Of a DNA stretch of 64,000 nt, positions 1-8,609 are shown piece after piece. Both the position numbers and the translations under genes were made by a program. This DNA is from Streptomyces brasiliensis (lineage in GTDB: Bacteria; Actinomycetota; Actinomycetes; Streptomycetales; Streptomycetaceae): assembly GCF_014647875.1 (NCBI RefSeq), contig NZ_BMQA01000007.1, positions 186,001 through 250,000 on the forward strand, given 5' to 3'. Positions within the stretch are counted from its first letter, which is position 1, and every line of letters starts with the position of its first letter. The notes under the pieces are model-generated. The model did not search any database. It had not been told where the DNA came from and saw only the letters and a list, made by a program, of their open reading frames with translations.

Positions 1-1303
1 TCGTGGCCACCGCTCCCTGGATTCCGCCGGCGGCTCGATAGCCGGCCAGCGTGAGCCTGCCCGCCTTCCTGCGCTGCCAGGTGGCGAGCAGGGCGTGCGA
101 GAGGAGCGGCAGTACGCCCGCGTCGTGCGCCCCGCGCGGGCCGTCGGCGTTCACCTCCCGCAGGATCAACTCCGCAAGTCCCGGTTCGAGTTCCAGGCCC
201 ACCGCCCTGGCCGGCTTGATCACGGCCTCGCGCAGCTCCGCGCTCGTCAGCGGCCCGAGCACCATGTGCCGGTGCTGCAGCGCGTCGGCGAGTTCCGGGT
301 GGCCGAGGCACTGCTCGTAGAAGTCGGCGCGCACACCGAGGACGACGAGCACGGGAGGGGGGACGGCCGGGTCGCCGGTCGTGCACGCGGCGCGGAGGGT
401 GCGGATGAAGGCGCGCCGGTTCTCCTCGCCGGGGCAGAGAGTGAACGTTTCCTCGAACTGGTCCACGACGATGACCGCGCGGGCGCGGGACGACGGCGCC
501 TCGCGGCCGGCCCACGTCCTGAGAGCCTCCCGTACCGCGCGCTCGAACTCGGGAGTGCAGGGTCCTTCCGCCGCCGGTTCGTCCGTGGTCCGGGCGACGG
601 ATGCCAGTTCGGGTATCCGGTCGATCAGTGCCGAGAGGGGGTCCGCGCCCGGCACGAGTTGAAGGACATGCCGTGGCGGGTCGTTCTCGTCGTCCGGATC
701 GCCGTTCTGCAGCGTGGGCACCAGGCCGGCGTTCAGGAGGGACGACTTCCCCGCCCCGGAGGCGCCGACGAGCATGACCACGCCGCCTGTCCGCTCCGCT
801 GCGAGAAGCTGCCCGACGAGGGCGTCCGTGCTCCGCTCGCGGCCGAAGAACCAGCGGGCGTCCTGGCGCCGGTACGAGGCCAGGCCCGGGTACGGGCACA
901 CGCCCCGCACGGGAGGAGCATCGTCCGGGGCGCCCACCTCCGGGTCCGCGGACGGTGCGGCGGCCTCGGAGACGGGGCCCGCGATCGCGCGTTCCCACAG
1001 GCGCTGCCACTCGTCCAGGTCGTAGAGGCCGGGATGCACCGGCGTGGGCTGCAAGCGCCGTGCCTCGGGGATCAGGACGTGCAGGACCGCGCGGAGGGCG
1101 CCGAACTGGGCGGGCACGTTCCTGGCCCGCCGCCAGTCGCTGACCCGCTGGGCGGACACCCGGATCGGCCGCCCCCGCTCGTCCACGCGCTGGAGCCGTA
1201 CGACCGCCTCGGCCACGCGCTTGAGGGGAGGATTGCCCGCCTCTGTGTAGAGCAGCGCGAGACGCTCGGCGAAGGATGCGCGTGCCTCCGGCTCGGAAGT
1301 CAA
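1..1303 (-). CDS. nSTAND-type NTPase with N-terminal helix-turn-helix-like domain (3' end outside window)
   Basis: 434 residues are visible and the gene runs off the left edge. The start is taken as TTG at 1303 because a GGGGGG ribosome site lies just upstream and no ATG or GTG fits. Residues about 1-80 look like a DNA-binding helical domain (motif SAQRVSDWRRARNVP). A P-loop NTPase follows: the fold opens with YPGLASY and FFGRE, Walker A is GASGAGKSSLL, and Walker B is VIVVDQFEE. Downstream come the ADFYEQCL and LPLLSHALLATW stretches typical of Streptomyces nSTAND1 proteins, whose missing C-terminus usually carries WD40 or similar sensor repeats. By family, such STAND proteins are signal-responsive switches; the ligand is unknown. 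The C-terminal sensor cannot be seen here. Confidence 0.85.
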   Translation of the reverse strand, partial: MTSEPEARASFAERLALLYTEAGNPPLKRVAEAVVRLQRVDERGRPIRVSAQRVSDWRRARNVPAQFGALRAVLHVLIPEARRLQPTPVHPGLYDLDEWQRLWERAIAGPVSEAAAPSADPEVGAPDDAPPVRGVCPYPGLASYRRQDARWFFGRERSTDALVGQLLAAERTGGVVMLVGASGAGKSSLLNAGLVPTLQNGDPDDENDPPRHVLQLVPGADPLSALIDRIPELASVARTTDEPAAEGPCTPEFERAVREALRTWAGREAPSSRARAVIVVDQFEETFTLCPGEENRRAFIRTLRAACTTGDPAVPPPVLVVLGVRADFYEQCLGHPELADALQHRHMVLGPLTSAELREAVIKPARAVGLELEPGLAELILREVNADGPRGAHDAGVLPLLSHALLATWQRRKAGRLTLAGYRAAGGIQGAVAT

Positions 1304-1807
1304 GGTCCCCCCTTACTGTCCGCATCCGGCCGTCCGGACCGGAAAACTCACCTTATAGAGCTGATCTGCGGTAATGCCCACGGCCGGGCATCAGCCTCTC
1401 CTCCCTGTGACCTGCCGATGGCAGGATCACGCCCACAGCAGTGAACCAATCGGCCACTGTCTCGAATGCGCGCCGGTAGCCGATGCGGCGCGCATCGACG
1501 CCGCCGGATCGTCGGGTACCGGTCCCCGCGTGGGGAGGGACCGGCATCGGACGACGGGCGGTGCGGCACGTGCGCTCGCCCCTCCCGGCGAACGCACCTC
1601 GACCCCCGACCGTCCGGTCGGGGGTTTCGTCGTGTGAGGCGCTGTACGCAATTCGCCGTTACGAAGGTACGACTGGTTCTGCGACTGCTCGTGCTGCAGC
1701 GGATGCCGCGTGTGCGTCTGCTGCTGGTCCTGTGCCGGTCCTGCTACTGCTGCTGTCGGGTACTGCTGTTACGTCCGGTCCTGCTCCTGCTTCGCTGCCC
1801 GGTGCGC
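1304..1807. other. 500-bp gap with a terminator and a CTG-rich low-complexity stretch
   Basis: No credible gene is seen. At 1603-1624 there is a strong terminator hairpin. At about 1680-1800 the plus strand is rich in CTGCTG/GGTCCTG words; on the minus strand this reads as an Ala/Ser/Pro/Gly-rich or Gln-rich tail directly beyond the DUF6344 stop. The minus-strand frame uses mostly A in third positions, unlike Streptomyces genes, so it is probably non-coding low-complexity DNA. Confidence 0.5.
1603..1624. terminator. Intrinsic terminator hairpin
   Basis: A perfect 9-bp stem (CCCCCGACC / GGTCGGGGG) with a 4-nt loop is followed by TTT on the plus strand. It sits between two minus-strand genes, so its client transcript is not clear. 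Confidence 0.6.
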
Positions 1808-2140
1808 TCAGCAGTTGAGAGGGGCCGTGGGCTCGGACGGGGTGGCGGATTCGGTCTCGTCGAGGGAGCGGTGCCGGCAGCTGGGGGTCTTGCCGTGGGC
1901 CTCGGCCCGGATCCGTTGCTTCATCGTGGGGGGCAGGGCCCTGGCTTGGGACCACCAGGCCCAGTGGTACGCCGCCGGTGCGGGGACCTGCGCGGTGGTG
2001 GTGCTCGGTTTCTCGTTCCCGGTCTGCGGCGTGGCCGCCGCGGCGGCGGTCGAGGTGGTGACGAGTCCGAGCGCCGTGCACAGCGCGAGGAATGCGGTGA
2101 CGAAGGCGGTCCACAGCTTCATGACCTTGGTGCCGGTCAT
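1808..2140 (-). CDS. Small secreted DUF6344-type protein
   Basis: 110 residues starting at ATG 2140, with AGTGAGGGG as ribosome site. Residues 1-36 form a signal peptide: lysine near the start, hydrophobic WTAFVTAFLALCTALGLV, and an Ala-rich cleavage region. The mature part carries the segment AWWSQARALPPTMKQRIRAEAHGKTPSC, which I associate with the DUF6344 family of Streptomyces. The function is unknown. The stop at 1808 cuts into a low-complexity Ser/Pro/Thr tail, and an open frame continues in another phase down to 1659. The tail may therefore be frame-shifted, or the continuation may simply be non-coding repeat DNA. No obvious operon partner. Confidence 0.75.
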   Translation of the reverse strand: MTGTKVMKLWTAFVTAFLALCTALGLVTTSTAAAAATPQTGNEKPSTTTAQVPAPAAYHWAWWSQARALPPTMKQRIRAEAHGKTPSCRHRSLDETESATPSEPTAPLNC

Positions 2141-2499
2141 GGCCCCTCACTTTCGGGTTGGGCGATTTGCGTACTTTCCTCATGATGTGTATGAGGGTCG
2201 CGAAGTGTTGGACCTCGACTCGTGGCGCGGCGATGTTCAGATGAACAACACCCGGATGGGCGCAGAAGGGGGCGAAATCTCATAGAAAGCAGCGAGAGCT
2301 TGCGAGAAGTAGTGAATAGCGAACAAAGTCACTGTTCGTAGAGGTGTGATCACCCTCCGATCGGAGCGGTCCCGTACTGCCCCTACTGCGCTCTCGTGAG
2401 CGGGAGTTGGGGCCCCATGCAGGTCACCGACCGATATCGGGCGGTGTGTATAGTCGGGCGCCAGAGGTCCCCTACGTCAAGGAAAGACGAGGTCGCGCG
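2141..2499. other. Divergent intergenic region with a possible -10 box
   Basis: It separates the divergent DUF6344 and DLW-39 genes and has lower G+C than its surroundings. A possible -10 hexamer TATAGT lies at 2449-2454 on the plus strand, about 46 bp before the DLW-39 start. No convincing -35 box or operator was seen. Confidence 0.35.
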
Positions 2500-2628
2500 G
2501 TGAAGAAGCTTCTCCTGGTCGCACTGGCCGCCATCGGCGGGCTCCTCGTGTACCGCCAGATCCAGGCGGATCGCGCCGAGCAGGATCTGTGGACGGAGGC
2601 GACTGACTCCGTGCCCACGGGTTCGTGA
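2500..2628 (+). CDS. DLW-39 family small membrane-associated protein
   Basis: 42 residues from GTG 2500. The protein opens with KK followed by a short hydrophobic segment LLLVALAAIGGLLVY, then a charged stretch with EQDLWTEATD. The DLW motif and the size identify the DLW-39 family of actinobacteria, whose genes usually lie near gyrA/dnaA. The function is not known. An intrinsic terminator follows at 2653. The start is chosen because residues before GTG do not resemble the family. Confidence 0.85.
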   Translation: MKKLLLVALAAIGGLLVYRQIQADRAEQDLWTEATDSVPTGS

Positions 2629-2652
2629 GTACCGATACCGGAAACTGATCAG

Positions 2653-2679
2653 ACCCCGACCGCCGCTTGCGGTCGGGGT
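2653..2679 (+). terminator. Intrinsic terminator after DLW-39
   Basis: An 11-bp perfect stem (ACCCCGACCGC / GCGGTCGGGGT) is followed by TTTTG, 24 bp after the DLW-39 stop. Confidence 0.85.
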
Positions 2680-2810
2680 TTTGTGTTGTGAATGCCCGGA
2701 TGGCGCGGGGCGGGCCGGGGCAGGATGGCCAGCGGCCGGTGGGTGGTGCGGTGCGACGCGTCGGTGATCGGGTCACGGCGACGGTCCGCGGACGACGGTG
2801 AGGGGGGCGC

Positions 2811-4223
2811 GTGATGGGGCGGTGGGGTACGGCGTCGTGGCGGGCCGGCGCGCGGCGGCGCCTGCGGCTGTCGACAGGCGGCGTGCGCGCTTCCGTGGTA
2901 GCGACGGTGCTGTGCGTCGTCGCGGCCCTGCCGGATGCGGGTGCGGCGGCCGCCGCTACCCCGTCCGGCGCACCGGGCGGCTACGCGTTCGCCGAGGGCG
3001 CGCGGACCGTCGCCGGAGGGGCCGGCACCGCGGACGCCGTACGGCTGGAGCCGGGAGCGACGTACCGGAGCTCCATTCCCCAGGACGCCACGCTGACCTA
3101 CCGCCTCGAACTCGACGCCACGACGACCGCCTACGTCCCCGTCACCGTCGTTCCCCCCGCCGATGCCACCGTCTCCGCCACCGACGGCATCAGGGTGCGC
3201 ATGCAGGACGCCGACGGCAGCCCCTGCTCCTACGGCTCCGCGCGCTTCGGCGCCGGCCTGAGCCCGCGCCCCGTCACGGCTCTGGCCATGCGCGAGATCG
3301 GCAAGTCGCTGTGCCAGGCCGCCGGTACCTATTACGTGGTCGTCGAGCGCGTGCAGGCGAACGCGGCGGACTCCTCGTCCTCGGGCGCAGCCCCCTCGTC
3401 CCCCTTCTCCTCGGGCGCCTGGGACCTGGAACTCGCCCCGGTCTCCGAGCCGCGCCTGGCGAAGGCCGCGGCCACGGACGCGCCCGAGGCCTGGAACTCC
3501 GCCTCCCCCGAGGCGCTCACCGGCGAACCCCGGCGCCGCGACGGCGCGGCGGGCTTCGCCACGGCGCGGGCGCTGGGGCAGGGAGTCTGGCAGGCGCGCC
3601 TCGAACCCGGACAGACCCTCTTCTACAAAGTCCCGGTCGACTGGGGCCGGCAACTGCACGCCACCGCCGAACTGGGCAGTTCGAGCCAGGACGGCGGCTA
3701 CGTCAGCGGCGCCCTCAACCTGTCGCTCTACAACCCCGTCCGCGGCTACGTCGACGACGTGGCCCTGCACTACAGCGGCAACCGGAAGACGGTGGCCCTC
3801 GAACCGCTGCCGCCCGTCGAGTACCGCAACCGGTACGGCAACCGCGACGAGGTGCGCGGCATGCGCTTCGCCGGGGCCTACTACCTGGTCGTGCACCTGA
3901 ACGGACAGATGGGCGACACGTTCGGCCACGGGCCGTTCGGCGTGACGCTGCAGGTGCGGCTGAGCGGCGGCGCGCACGCCGCACCGGGATACGCCGGACC
4001 GTCCGAGCCACGGAACCTCTTCGAGGTCACCGACCGGGACCGGGCCGCCGCGGCCACCGGGGGCGCCGGGGGTGGTGGCGATGACACCGCGATGAAGGTG
4101 CTCGCCGCGGCCGGCATCGGCACGGGCAGCGCGCTGCTGCTCGGGCTCGGGGCGTGGACGGTGGCCGCCCGGCGACGGGCCGGGGCTCAGATACGGGTCA
4201 GCGCCCAGAAGCCCACGACGTAG
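2811..4223 (+). CDS. Secreted, C-terminally membrane-anchored protein of unknown function
   Basis: 470 residues if GTG 2811 is used; ATG 2814 is equally possible, and the ribosome site GAGGGGGG is at 2800-2806. Residues 1-50 form a twin-arginine-rich, Ala-rich signal region. The ectodomain (about 50-420) has beta-rich stretches such as TYRSSIPQDATLTYRLELDA and two parts separated by an Ala/Ser-rich linker (about 185-240). A hydrophobic helix near 430-450 (VLAAAGIGTGSALLLGLGAWTVAA) is followed by RRR, so the protein is probably anchored with its bulk outside. I recognise no catalytic motif. Its last 37 bp overlap the 3' end of the convergent kinase gene, which is unusual. Confidence 0.8.
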   Translation: MMGRWGTASWRAGARRRLRLSTGGVRASVVATVLCVVAALPDAGAAAAATPSGAPGGYAFAEGARTVAGGAGTADAVRLEPGATYRSSIPQDATLTYRLELDATTTAYVPVTVVPPADATVSATDGIRVRMQDADGSPCSYGSARFGAGLSPRPVTALAMREIGKSLCQAAGTYYVVVERVQANAADSSSSGAAPSSPFSSGAWDLELAPVSEPRLAKAAATDAPEAWNSASPEALTGEPRRRDGAAGFATARALGQGVWQARLEPGQTLFYKVPVDWGRQLHATAELGSSSQDGGYVSGALNLSLYNPVRGYVDDVALHYSGNRKTVALEPLPPVEYRNRYGNRDEVRGMRFAGAYYLVVHLNGQMGDTFGHGPFGVTLQVRLSGGAHAAPGYAGPSEPRNLFEVTDRDRAAAATGGAGGGGDDTAMKVLAAAGIGTGSALLLGLGAWTVAARRRAGAQIRVSAQKPTT

Positions 4224-5494
4224 CAGGCCAGCGCGAGCAGCAGGATCGGGATCGCCGCCTGCGCGGGCGGACCGGGGCGGCGACGGCGGGCACGGCGTCC
4301 GCCGGTGCGGTACGGCGGCGACAGGGCCGGCGGCGGAGGTGGAACCTCTGGGCTCCGAGCGGTGTATGAAGCAGTAGAGACATCAACACGCTGCCGTGGC
4401 AGCGGCGTTTGCGGAGTCGGGAGGACATGTGGCGGGGGAAAGGGCTGTGGAGGGGGGAGGTGGAAGCTGCCGGTGTCCGACATGGCGGACGGCTCGGGGA
4501 TGAGACCGGTCGCCCCGGTGGTCGGCGTGCCCGTGGCCGTACCGGTGTCCCTGTTTGTCCGTGAGCCCGTGCCCGTTCCCGCGATCGCGTCGGTCCGGAC
4601 TCCCGGCGCCTTCCTGACGGGCCCCGAGGCGGTGAACCCCACCGGAAGAGGCCCGAGTTGGTCGAAGATCTCGATCAGCTCGTCGTCCGGGCCGGGTTCC
4701 GGCAGGAGATCCGCGGCCGAGGCCAGGGCCTTGCGGGCCCCGGTCGCGGTGCGGAAACGGGCGTCCGGGTCCGGTTGCAGCAGCGTGGCGACGACCTGCC
4801 AGAGGGGCTCCGGGATTCCCTTGGGCGCACCCGGGATGCCGTGCTCGGAGAAGTACTGGACGAGGGCCTTGACGTCCGGCTTGGCGCCCTCCAGCAAATA
4901 GAGCGCGACCAGGCCCACGGCGAACAGGTCGGCGGTGAAGTCCGGTTCCGCGCCCAGCATCTGCTCGGGCGCGAGATAACCCGGCGTCCCCACCACGAGG
5001 TTGGTCTCCGTCAGACGCGGCTCGCCCAGCCGCATCGCGATACCGAAGTCGGACAGGCGCAGCCGCGGACGGCCCGTTCCGCTGGCTTCCAGAAGGACGT
5101 TGGCGGGCTTGATGTCCCGGTGCACGACACCTTCCGTGTGCACCGCGGCGAGCCCGGAGAGGAGCTGGTCGAGCAGTGTGCAGACGAAGGCCGGCGGCAG
5201 GGGGCCGTAGTCCCCGACCAGATGCACCAGCGAGCCGCCGGCGACGAGGTCCATGGTGAACAGGACCTGGTCGTCGTCGGCGGCCCAGCTGGCCGGTGCG
5301 AGTACATGGGGGTGATCGATCCGCAGGGCCTGTTCCCGTACGAAGCGCAGGAGCGAGTGGGCGTCGCGCTGCTGGAGCACCTTGGCCGCCACATAGCGGC
5401 GGCGACGGTGGTCCCAGGCACGCCATACGGCGCCGACGCCCCCGCGTCCGATCGGGTCGGCCAGTTCGTAGCGGCCGGCGAAGACCTCACCCAT
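4187..5494 (-). CDS. Membrane-anchored Ser/Thr protein kinase
   Basis: 435 residues from ATG 5494, preceded by GGGGGAGGTG; an upstream GTG at 5602 would add 36 residues that do not look like kinase sequence. The Hanks-type kinase domain covers about residues 1-265: glycine loop GRGGVGAVW, Lys in YVAAKVL, catalytic loop HRDIKPANVLL, metal-binding DFG in LSDFGIAM, and GTPGYLAPEQ in the activation/P+1 region. A Pro/Thr-rich linker follows, then a C-terminal transmembrane helix (AAIPILLLALACYVVGFWAL) with almost nothing outside, so it has no PASTA sensor. Substrates are unknown. It converges on and overlaps the secreted-protein gene downstream. Confidence 0.92.
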   Translation of the reverse strand: MGEVFAGRYELADPIGRGGVGAVWRAWDHRRRRYVAAKVLQQRDAHSLLRFVREQALRIDHPHVLAPASWAADDDQVLFTMDLVAGGSLVHLVGDYGPLPPAFVCTLLDQLLSGLAAVHTEGVVHRDIKPANVLLEASGTGRPRLRLSDFGIAMRLGEPRLTETNLVVGTPGYLAPEQMLGAEPDFTADLFAVGLVALYLLEGAKPDVKALVQYFSEHGIPGAPKGIPEPLWQVVATLLQPDPDARFRTATGARKALASAADLLPEPGPDDELIEIFDQLGPLPVGFTASGPVRKAPGVRTDAIAGTGTGSRTNRDTGTATGTPTTGATGLIPEPSAMSDTGSFHLPPPQPFPPPHVLPTPQTPLPRQRVDVSTASYTARSPEVPPPPPALSPPYRTGGRRARRRRPGPPAQAAIPILLLALACYVVGFWALTRI

Positions 5495-5658
5495 GGCTGT
5501 CCGTCGCACCTCCCCCTGTGACACCCCCCTTGCCTCCCCCGTGACGAGCGATACGACCCCTCCCGTGCCCGAGTCCGTGTTCCGGCCGGTGCCCACACGC
5601 ACCGGCCTCGGCGTCGGCCCGGCCCGCCGGACCCCCTCCGGTGGACCGGGCCGCGGGC

Positions 5659-6222
5659 TCAGCTCTGGTGGGACTGGTAGTGCGCCACCGCGTCGGACGT
5701 GCGGCCCGCGCCGTAGACCCGGAGGAACTCCGCCAGTTCCGGATGGGTCGGGGCGAGGCTGTCGGCGGCCTCGATGATGTCCCCCGCGGCGGCCACCGAG
5801 CGCAGCAGCGACTGGATCTCGCGGACGACCCGCTTGACCGTCGGCGCTCCCGAATTGCTGGTCGTCTGCGTGGTGTTGCTGAGCACGGAACCCCCCTGGG
5901 ACTTCTTGATCTCCTCCATGCGCTCGATCGCCTCGGCCGCGCTGACGCTGCCGTCCGCGACCTGTGCCGCCAGGTCCTGCAGCTGCTGCACCCGCTGGAC
6001 CACCGCGGGATTGCCGATCTTCGCCCGCTGGCCGCTCATCAGCTGCGACAGCATCGGAGCGGACAGTCCCAGGACCGCCGCGAGACGGGCCTGGTTCAGG
6101 CCGAGATCGTCGATGAGCTTACGGAAGAGCGCCCCCAACGGCTCTCCGTACCAGTTCCGCTGCAGCTCCCGCGCTCTCGCGGTGGCTTCCTGCTGTGCGG
6201 CGTCCATGTTGCGTCTCCCCAT
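5659..6222 (-). CDS. XRE-family DNA-binding protein
   Basis: 187 residues from ATG 6222; the second Met (ATG 6207, preceded by GGGGAGA) is an alternative start. A helix-turn-helix is visible at about residues 38-70 (LNQARLAAVLGLSAPMLSQLMSGQRAKIGNP). The rest is helical: a segment with SAAEAIERMEEIKKSQGG, a Ser/Thr linker, then VKRVVREIQSLLRSVAAAGDIIEAAD. The sequence is of a kind highly conserved in Streptomyces beside this tRNA-Ala. The targets are not known. It stands alone between the kinase and the tRNA. Confidence 0.88.
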   Translation of the reverse strand: MGRRNMDAAQQEATARARELQRNWYGEPLGALFRKLIDDLGLNQARLAAVLGLSAPMLSQLMSGQRAKIGNPAVVQRVQQLQDLAAQVADGSVSAAEAIERMEEIKKSQGGSVLSNTTQTTSNSGAPTVKRVVREIQSLLRSVAAAGDIIEAADSLAPTHPELAEFLRVYGAGRTSDAVAHYQSHQS

Positions 6223-6389
6223 CGCTTCCCCAAAGACGTGGTTCGCTGTCGCGAACCACGTCGAGCATCTTACGGAGAGTGGTCGTGCACAGGGACCCCC
6301 ATCTTTTTTGCGAGATCCAGGGGGTGACCCGGTAGTCTGGTCCCCGACGCCCTCCGGAGAGCGAGGCTCTCGGAGGTCGTTGCTCGTAC

Positions 6390-6462
6390 GGGGCCTTAGC
6401 TCAGTTGGTAGAGCGCTGTCTTTGCATGGCAGATGTCAGGGGTTCGACTCCCCTAGGCTCCA
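6390..6462 (+). tRNA. tRNA-Ala (anticodon TGC)
   Basis: 73 nt without an encoded CCA. Acceptor GGGGCCT pairs with AGGCTCC, the D-arm is TAGCTCAGTTGGTAGAGC, the anticodon loop TTTGCAT has TGC at 6423-6425, and the T-arm is AGGGGTTCGACTCCCCT. The discriminator is A. A long hairpin follows. Confidence 0.97.
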
Positions 6463-6468
6463 CTCCTC

Positions 6469-6512
6469 CAGATCCCCTCTGACCTGCGGAAACGCGGGTC
6501 AGAGGGGATCTG
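6469..6512. terminator. Long hairpin after tRNA-Ala
   Basis: A 20-bp stem with a single G-T pair (CAGATCCCCTCTGACCTGCG against its complement) around a GAAA loop. No clear T-tract follows on either strand. It probably ends the tRNA transcript and may stop minus-strand transcription from the decayed regulator. Confidence 0.75.
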
Positions 6513-6533
6513 GGCGTTGGGGGGCAGGGGCCG

Positions 6534-7298
6534 TCAGGGGCGCGCTCCGGTGGTCGCCGGGTCCGTGGCGGCCGTGAGGCTGCCCAGGAGAGGCAGAGAC
6601 GCCTCCGAAGGGGAGCCGGGCACGGGGGTGCAGGCGATGATCCGCTGCCTCGCGCTGCCGGGGATGCGCAGGTTCTCGAAGCTCAGCTCCAGCGCCCCGA
6701 CGGCCGGATGGTGCACGTACTTGATGCCCGACGTACAGGTGCGGCCGGATGCCGGGCCCACAGGGAAGCGAACTCGGCGCTGCGCATGGAGAGTTGCCCG
6801 ATCAGCTCGGCCGGCCCGCGGTCGTCGGGATGGCGGCCCGCGACCAGCCGCAGGGACGCGACGGCGAGCTGGGCCTCCTCGTTCCGGTCGGGGTACAACC
6901 CCCGGTACCGCTCGTCCAGGAACAGCATCCGCACGAGATTGGGGCGGGCGCCCGCCGTATCGGGGCCCTCGGCCGGCAGATGGCCGGCGAGCAGGGCGTG
7001 ACCCAGTTGGTTCCAGACGAGGACGTCGCCCCGGCGGTCCAGGACAAGAGAGGGCACGTCGGTCATGGCAGCAGCTGACGGGACGAGGTACTGGCGTGCT
7101 CCGCACAGGGACGAGCGGGGCGGGACGAGGGCGTGGCCCGGGCGAGGTTCTTGAGGTGAGCCGTCTCCTCCGCGGTGAGCCGCAGCGTGCGGGCGATCGC
7201 GTCCAGTACGGAGTCCGAGGCGCCGTTCGCCCGGCCCTGCTCGAGGCGCGTGCAGTGGGTGATGCTGACACCCGCGAGCATGGTCGGCTCCTCCCGAC
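6534..7298 (-). pseudogene. Decayed HTH regulator with MmyB-like ligand domain
   Basis: Three pieces in different frames together resemble an XRE regulator with the MmyB-like C-terminal domain. Piece one (about 7298-7063) begins inside the HTH at RREEPTMLAGVSITHCTRLEQGR and lacks the usual first 35-40 residues. Piece two (about 7090-6750) has MTDVPSLVLDRRGDVLVWN and LVRMLFLDERYRGLYPD. Piece three (about 6750-6534) has GIKYVHHPAVGALELSFEN. At least two frameshifts plus the 5' truncation make it non-functional. Its truncated 5' end abuts, within about 10 bp, the truncated 5' end of the divergent transporter fragment. Confidence 0.85.
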
Positions 7299-7583
7299 GC
7301 CGCCACCTTCGCCGGCGGCGTCGGGAACATGCTCGTCATCGTCGCCTTCATGGTCACCGCCACCTCGGGGCTCGCCGACCACGAACAGGCCCTGGCCACA
7401 GGACTCGCCACCATGACCCAGCAGATCGGCATCACCATGGGCACGCCGATCATGAGCGCGATCGCCACGGCCGTCCTCGGCGGGCTGCGGGTCGCGATCG
7501 CGGTGAACGCCGCCCTCGTGCTCCTCGGCGTCCTCACCAGCACCGTGTTCCTGCGCGGCGCCGACCGGCCGAGAGCGTCGTAG
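7290..7583 (+). pseudogene. C-terminal fragment of a drug-efflux MFS transporter
   Basis: The reading frame is open from about 7290 and ends at 7583. It encodes roughly the last 95 residues of a DHA2-type MFS transporter: a helix VGNMLVIVAFMVTATSG, then the signature-like DHEQALATGLATMTQQIGITMGTPIMSAIA, then a last membrane helix. The first three quarters of the protein are missing. The ATG at 7329 is internal to the original gene. Together with the decayed regulator on the other strand it looks like what is left of a regulator/exporter pair after a deletion through their shared promoter. Confidence 0.8.
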
Positions 7584-7659
7584 CGGCGAGGCACAACTCA
7601 CCGCACTGGCACCGAAGTTGATGTGCGAAGCTGTCGTCGGACGTGAGGAGGGACACAGA

Positions 7660-8457
7660 GTGAGTCAGGACGGTTCCCGGATCGGGGAGATCGACACCAG
7701 CAGGCCGCATCCCGCGCGGATCTACGACTACCTGCTGGGCGGCAAGGACAACTACGAGGTCGATCAGCAGGCCGGCGACCAGCTCGCCGCCGCCGCACCC
7801 GAGGTGCGGATCGGGCTGCGGGCCAACCGCGACTTCCTGCGGCGCGCCGTGCGATACGTCGTCGACAGCGGCGTGCGCCAGATCGTCGACATCGGCACCG
7901 GGCTGCCCACCTCACCGAACGTGCACGAGGTCGCCCAGCACACGGCACCGGACGTGCGGGTCGCCTACGTCGACAACGACCCGATCGTGAAAGCCCACGG
8001 CGACGCGCTGCTCAGCGGCTTCGGCACGACCAGCATCGTGCTCGCCGACCTGCGCGAACCGCACGCCGTCGTGGACCACCCCGACGTCCGCCGGATCATC
8101 GACTTCGACGAACCGGTCGCGCTGCTCCTGGTCGCCGTCGTCCACTTCCTCACCGATGAGGACGAGCCCGCACAGATCGTCGCCACCCTGCGCGACGCAC
8201 TTCCGGCCGGCAGCTTCCTGGTCCTCTCGCACGCCACGGGCGACTTCGCCGACCGCAGCGAGGCACAAGCCGTCTACACCAGGGCCAGCGCCAGCCTCAA
8301 CCTGCGCACCCGTACCGAGATCGAGCACTTCTTCGACGGCTTCGACCTGGTCGAGCCCGGCCTGGCCCAGGTCCCGTTCTGGCGCCCGGACACCCCGCCA
8401 CCACCCCGTTCTGCCGAGATCGGCTTCTACGGCGGCGTGGCCCGCAAGACCGGCTGA
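7660..8457 (+). CDS. SAM-dependent methyltransferase, DUF574 (Methyltransf_19) family
   Basis: 265 residues from GTG 7660, with GAGGAGGG 8 bp upstream. The start region (SRPHPARIYDYLLGGKDNYEVD) is diagnostic of the DUF574 family, which is greatly expanded in Streptomyces. The Rossmann SAM motif appears as IVDIGTGLPT (about residues 80-90), followed by VAYVDNDPIV with its acidic residue at the end of the second strand. The substrate is unknown. By family these genes often sit beside regulators of the HTH-DUF397 kind, but here the neighbours are pseudogenes and DUF5324, so context gives no clue. Confidence 0.9.
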   Translation: MSQDGSRIGEIDTSRPHPARIYDYLLGGKDNYEVDQQAGDQLAAAAPEVRIGLRANRDFLRRAVRYVVDSGVRQIVDIGTGLPTSPNVHEVAQHTAPDVRVAYVDNDPIVKAHGDALLSGFGTTSIVLADLREPHAVVDHPDVRRIIDFDEPVALLLVAVVHFLTDEDEPAQIVATLRDALPAGSFLVLSHATGDFADRSEAQAVYTRASASLNLRTRTEIEHFFDGFDLVEPGLAQVPFWRPDTPPPPRSAEIGFYGGVARKTG

Positions 8458-8609
8458 CCCCCACCGCACGGATGCCGCCGAACCCCGGCCCACCCACCCT
8501 CGTCAGAACAAGCCGCGGGGCGGAAGACGCACAACCGCCCTCTGCCCCGCCGTACCGTCCGCCCGAAGGGCCGCCGTCACCTGAAAGGGCCAGCCGCCAC
8601 CCTTGTCGG

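Noticed and set aside
95..1444. 449-codon plus-strand frame at the left edge
   Set aside because: Antisense to the NTPase, whose Walker motifs are clear on the minus strand.
1680..1800. CTG/GGTCCTG-rich stretch as a CRISPR or ordered tandem repeat
   Set aside because: The words are irregularly spaced with no constant repeat unit or spacers.
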